From Nitrososphaerota archaeon (GTDB taxonomy: Archaea; Thermoproteota; Nitrososphaeria; Nitrososphaerales; Nitrosopumilaceae), in the NCBI GenBank assembly GCA_022564385.1, contig JADFLN010000053.1:1-9377 (forward strand): a stretch of DNA of 9,377 nt, read 5' to 3'. Positions within the stretch are counted from its first letter, which is position 1. Every line of letters begins with the position of its first letter. Of this stretch, positions 6,280-9,377 are shown piece after piece. Under the pieces are notes generated by a model. The model did not search any database and was not told the DNA's origin. It saw only the letters and a list, made by a program, of their open reading frames with translations. The translations under genes were made by a program, and so were the position numbers.

Positions 6280-7353
6280 ATGGCAGTATTGAGAATATTT
6301 GATAGACTAGGTGATAGAAAAAACATGGCAAGAAATAGAATGCGCTATCTTGTAAATGATATGGGGTGGGAAAAATTCCAAAATCTAGTTCTAAAAGAAA
6401 GAGCAATTGTAAGATCTACTCAATCAGTAATTACTCTACTGGAAGTTGATCATACTCCAAATGAAATCAAACGACCAATTAGAATTAGTGATGAAAGTGG
6501 TGTACCTACATCTGATGGTTATGCTAGATGGCTTAAAACAAATACTGTTAAACAAAAACAATCTGGCTATCGTTCTATCTTCATCACTCTTGAAGCAGGT
6601 GATATTACTGCAAATCAACTTAATGCCTTGGCAGATCTCATTCGTGATTACTCCTCTGAGGGTAAAGCAAGATTTGGGTTTGTGCAAAATGTGGCATTAC
6701 GTTATGTCTATGAAGATGATTTACCACATTTGTATTCCAAACTTCTAGAATCTGGGCTGGCAAAATCAGGGGCATTAACAATGACTGCCCCAATTGGTTG
6801 TTCGGGAACAACTTCTTGTAATCTGGCATTAACAAACTCGCATAGACTAGCAAAAGAAATTCAACGAAAATTACTTGAATTAAAATTTGATGAAGATGAT
6901 GATCTGAGAGATTCTTCTATTAAGATAAGTGGTTGTCCAAATTCTTGTGCACAGCATGGAATTGCAACTATTGGGTTCTTTGGTGGTGGAGGACGTGTTG
7001 GAAAAGATATGTATGCAAATTATCAAATGTCTCTAGGTGGACGCTCTGATGGTGATACAATGTTGGGCCAAACATGTCTTAGAGTTCCTGCAAAAAGGGT
7101 AATTCCTGTAATTCTGAAAATTATTGAATTATTCAAACAAAATAAAAAATCTGATGACACTCTTCAATCTTGGATTCATAGAGTTGTAAACAACAATGAA
7201 GATTCTGAGATAAAATCAATTAATGACATCAAAAAAGTTTTAGAACCACTAGTAATTCCTCCAACCAAAGAAGAAGATCCTGATTTTTACCTTGATTATG
7301 GTAATGATACTAGTTATCACACAAAAACTGGCAAGGGTGAATGCGCTGCTTGA
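6280..7353 (+). CDS. Ferredoxin-type sulfite/nitrite reductase, C-terminal part (split gene)
   Basis: This 357-residue ORF carries the siroheme/[4Fe-4S] ligands: C174 and C180 in GCSGTTSC (C-x5-C), and C219 and C223 in GCPNSC (C-x3-C). It begins within family sequence (MAVLRIFDRLGDRKNMARNRMRYLV), so ATG 6280 is probably just the first Met after the break; TPEEDLIYTS upstream belongs to the same frame. The second ferredoxin-like half domain (YRSIFITLEAGDIT ... FVQNVALRYV) lies at about 97-143. A GFFGGGGRVGKDM loop follows the second Cys pair, and the C-terminus ends KTGKGECAA. If the N-terminal part is made as a separate chain, the two could reassemble, but the missing Gly-rich link makes function doubtful. 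It overlaps the following rhodanese gene, so the two are one operon. Sulfite is the more likely substrate given the neighbours; nitrite remains possible. Confidence 0.88.
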   Translation: MAVLRIFDRLGDRKNMARNRMRYLVNDMGWEKFQNLVLKERAIVRSTQSVITLLEVDHTPNEIKRPIRISDESGVPTSDGYARWLKTNTVKQKQSGYRSIFITLEAGDITANQLNALADLIRDYSSEGKARFGFVQNVALRYVYEDDLPHLYSKLLESGLAKSGALTMTAPIGCSGTTSCNLALTNSHRLAKEIQRKLLELKFDEDDDLRDSSIKISGCPNSCAQHGIATIGFFGGGGRVGKDMYANYQMSLGGRSDGDTMLGQTCLRVPAKRVIPVILKIIELFKQNKKSDDTLQSWIHRVVNNNEDSEIKSINDIKKVLEPLVIPPTKEEDPDFYLDYGNDTSYHTKTGKGECAA

Positions 7354-8147
7354 CAGGATCTGCTAAAATAACAACTGATATTGATTCTTTACGTTCAGAA
7401 ATTAAAGACAAAAGTATTCGAGTAATTGATGTCAGAAGAGAAGATGATTACAAACAAGATCATATTCCAACTGCTGTAAATTTACCTTTGGCAAATCTTT
7501 TGTCTGATGATTCACCAGAACGTGTTTTGAAACTTGTAAGTGCTATGGGGATTGGTGACGAAACACCGGTTGTTGTTTATGATGATACTTTTGGGGCTCT
7601 TGCATCAAGAGTTGCTTGGACATTTGAATATCTTGGGCATTCAGATGTCACTTTACTTGAAACTACTTACAGTAATTGGAAATCTCTTGGATTGGAAAGT
7701 GATTCTAATATTCCTGAAATACAACGTACAGAACATTCTCTGAATTTACAGCCAAATATTTTGGCAACCTCTGATTATTTAGAAAGTGTAAGACAACGAG
7801 ATGATGTAATCTTGATTGATAATCGGGAACGCTTGAATTATCTTGAACAACACATTCCTGGAGCAATTAGCCTACCTTATCGAACACTTGCTACTAAAGA
7901 TAAAATTCTACGTCCAAAAAATGACATGAAACGATTACTTGAAAATCGTGGTATTACTGAAAATTCAGAAATAATTACCTATTGTGGTAGTGTGGGTACT
8001 CTTTCTGGATTGGCATATTATGCATTAAAATCTGTAGGTTTATCTAACACAAAATTATATGTTCGCTCTTTTAAGGAATGGAAAAATCTTCAAAAGCCTA
8101 CAGAAAAACAAGAAGATGCTACCTATTGGGATTTATCTGCAGAATAA
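7341..8147 (+). CDS. Two-domain rhodanese / sulfurtransferase (SseA-like)
   Basis: The 268-residue product has two rhodanese domains. The first, about 8-118 (VIDVRREDDYKQDHIPTAVNLPL), lacks the cysteine: its loop reads VVYDDTFGALASR, so it is a structural domain, as in classical thiosulfate or 3-mercaptopyruvate sulfurtransferases. The second, about 140-255, contains VILIDNRERLNYLEQHIPGAI and the active-site loop ITYCGSVGT with C215 as persulfide carrier. The loop differs from the bacterial CGSGVTA form, so the sulfur donor cannot be assigned. The start is either ATG 7341 (13-base overlap with the reductase) or TTG 7350, which would give a tight TTGA stop-start overlap; both lie before the domain. 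The context says it moves sulfane sulfur in the sulfite-reduction and cofactor cluster. Its stop is immediately next to the stop of the convergent TPR gene, so transcript ends must overlap. Confidence 0.93.
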   Translation: MRCLTGSAKITTDIDSLRSEIKDKSIRVIDVRREDDYKQDHIPTAVNLPLANLLSDDSPERVLKLVSAMGIGDETPVVVYDDTFGALASRVAWTFEYLGHSDVTLLETTYSNWKSLGLESDSNIPEIQRTEHSLNLQPNILATSDYLESVRQRDDVILIDNRERLNYLEQHIPGAISLPYRTLATKDKILRPKNDMKRLLENRGITENSEIITYCGSVGTLSGLAYYALKSVGLSNTKLYVRSFKEWKNLQKPTEKQEDATYWDLSAE

Positions 8148-9269
8148 TTAAGCAATTTCACTTCTGAGTTTTATTGTAATTGCCACTCCTATATTATCAA
8201 ACAATACTAACATCTTTTCTTTGTTTTTCTCTAGGTAATCTTCTCCTCTATCTTTTAATCTAATCTTCCACAATCTTATTTCTCTGTGTTCTTCTAAGAA
8301 GTTTTCAATCATATACTCACTTGATTTTGCGTTATCTATGAATTCCTCAAAAGCATTCATTGTTTTCTCCACATCTTTTTCTTCAATTGCTTCTTTTGCA
8401 GATTGAATAGCAATACTTAGGTCTTTCAAATTTTTAACTGGTTGTGGTAATGCCTTTGCTGTGACTCCTAACCAACCTCTCTTTACTCTACCCAATTTTT
8501 CTGCAACATTGGGCGCAAGATCCCAAATTGGAATTTTACTTAGACCATCACGTTTTTCATTTTTTACTAAAAGTCCTTTTTCCATTAATTTCATTAATCC
8601 TTCTTCAGCATCAACTCTATCGAGATATGTTGTCCAGACAATTGCACCAATTGTGTGATAACCTTGTCTAACTGACTCTAAAACTACCACTTCTTGAATT
8701 CTTCTGAATCCATCTTCAATTCTAACATTTTTAAAATCATAGTCTCGAATTGATCTTCTGGCATTTTTAACATCAATTTCAATAGAACGTTTCAATGTTT
8801 CTAATGATTCTGGTACTTGATTTAGTAATGATAAGAAACAAGCTTTGTTGTACCACGCCATTCCATATGTGGGGTCAGACTCGGTTGCTTTCTCAACTGC
8901 AGCTAGGGCTTGAGCATATTTTTTTTGTTCATAATGTACTAATCCTTTAAGATTCCAAGCTTCCGGATTTGTAATGTCGATATCAAAAATTTTGTCATAT
9001 ACTTTTAACGCTCCATTGTAATCTTGTAAATGAAATTTTGCATAACCTAATTTCATCAAAGTATCTACACTGCCAGGATCAATTCTTAATGCCTGCTGAA
9101 ACAACTCAATAGCATCTTCAAGTTTTGCATCTGCCATCTTGTTGATTCCTTTTTTGTATAGTTTCATACGATTATAATCTGGATTTACTAGGCTAGTCTC
9201 TCTTACCTCCTTTTTTTCTAATTTTGATTCATCCACTTCCTTTGATTTTTTTCCGAAAAGCCTTTTCAC
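8148..9269 (-). CDS. TPR-repeat protein with winged-helix-like middle segment
   Basis: The 373-residue product begins with a Lys/Glu-rich tail (1-30). About four tetratricopeptide repeats follow: 34-67 (YKKGINKMADAKLEDAIELF), 68-101 (MKLGYAKFHLQDYNGALKVY), 102-135 (WNLKGLVHYEQKKYAQALAAV) and 136-166 (WYNKACFLSLLNQVPESLETL). Residues about 188-260 look like a winged helix (VVLESVRQGYHTIGAIVWTT ... GLMKLMEKGLLVKN ... PIWDLAPNVAEKLG), and the rest is helical to 373. There is no signal peptide or membrane helix, so it should be cytoplasmic. GTG 9269-9267 is the start: an in-frame TGA lies two codons upstream (9275-9273), and a TATA box sits at the right distance. The TPRs suggest a scaffold and the winged helix suggests DNA or protein contact. 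The target is unknown, and the link to the neighbouring sulfur genes is only positional. Confidence 0.88.
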   Translation of the reverse strand: MKRLFGKKSKEVDESKLEKKEVRETSLVNPDYNRMKLYKKGINKMADAKLEDAIELFQQALRIDPGSVDTLMKLGYAKFHLQDYNGALKVYDKIFDIDITNPEAWNLKGLVHYEQKKYAQALAAVEKATESDPTYGMAWYNKACFLSLLNQVPESLETLKRSIEIDVKNARRSIRDYDFKNVRIEDGFRRIQEVVVLESVRQGYHTIGAIVWTTYLDRVDAEEGLMKLMEKGLLVKNEKRDGLSKIPIWDLAPNVAEKLGRVKRGWLGVTAKALPQPVKNLKDLSIAIQSAKEAIEEKDVEKTMNAFEEFIDNAKSSEYMIENFLEEHREIRLWKIRLKDRGEDYLEKNKEKMLVLFDNIGVAITIKLRSEIA

Positions 9270-9284
9270 AGCTCAAATTGCTTT

Positions 9285-9301
9285 TTTATCTAGATAAATA
9301 C
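9285..9301 (-). promoter_or_regulatory. TATA box of the TPR gene inside a perfect palindrome
   Basis: GTATTTATCTA on the minus strand (9301-9291) is centred about 27 bases before GTG 9269, fitting a leaderless start. It overlaps the 14-bp perfect palindrome TTTATCTAGATAAA at 9285-9298. A protein bound there would block TBP, so autorepression or repression by the divergent gene is plausible. Confidence 0.45.
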
Positions 9302-9349
9302 TATCCTTAATGAGCCTGATCTTATTCATATTTCATTTGAAAAAAGATC

Positions 9350-9377
9350 ATGCGATCTAAATACAGAAATACTTGGA
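9350..9377 (+). CDS. Start of a possible winged-helix regulator (3' end outside window)
   Basis: Nine codons, MRSKYRNTW, are open from ATG 9350 to the edge, with an in-frame TGA at 9338-9340 upstream. An MxxKYRxx-like beginning recalls small thaumarchaeal winged-helix proteins (PF14947-like), by memory only. A TATA-like CTTATTCATA lies at 9321-9330, about 25 bases before the ATG. It is divergent from the TPR gene. There is too little sequence to name it. Confidence 0.4.

Noticed and set aside
1..9377. CRISPR array or defence island
   Set aside because: No regularly spaced palindromic repeats with unique spacers, and no defence protein families were recognised.

Overview
The window looks like a piece of an AT-rich ammonia-oxidizing-type archaeon (Nitrososphaerota/Thaumarchaeota, Nitrosopumilus-like). 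The grounds are very low GC, several genes that start with TTG or GTG directly downstream of TATA-like boxes (leaderless archaeal style), a THI4-type thiazole synthase, a siroheme sulfite/nitrite reductase, and a tyrosine recombinase whose sequence style I associate with thaumarchaeal integrases. The assignment comes from recognition of protein style, not from a database search.

Left part (1-3230): a large minus-strand gene runs off the left edge. It encodes a secreted-type N-terminus, five tandem InlB/Big-like extracellular repeats, one membrane helix and a long cytoplasmic coiled coil built of 18- and 21-residue units. Upstream of it lies a 532-base non-coding stretch with palindromes, direct repeats and a small GC-richer island. 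Then comes a stand-alone CheY-like receiver protein on the plus strand, which needs a TTG start. A further 304-base non-coding stretch holds an array of GTGTCC words.

Middle (3231-4575): remains of a mobile element on the minus strand. A tyrosine recombinase is broken by two frameshifts and one stop, although its catalytic half is still open. It is followed after 18 bases by an intact 52-codon ORF.

Right part (4576-8147): a sulfur-linked cluster. thi4 (thiazole for thiamine, with a cysteine at the sulfur-donor position) is divergent from a ferredoxin-type sulfite/nitrite reductase. That reductase is split into two ORFs by a small internal deletion plus a stop, and is followed by an overlapping two-domain rhodanese. 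A TPR/winged-helix-like protein converges on the rhodanese with no bases between the stop codons. At the right edge the first nine codons of what may be a small winged-helix regulator diverge from the TPR gene.

How they work together: the reductase would make sulfide, the rhodanese would handle sulfane sulfur, and THI4 makes a sulfur-containing cofactor precursor. The main surprises are the split reductase, the decayed integrase with nearby repeat arrays, and the surface-repeat/membrane/coiled-coil protein next to a lone response regulator.
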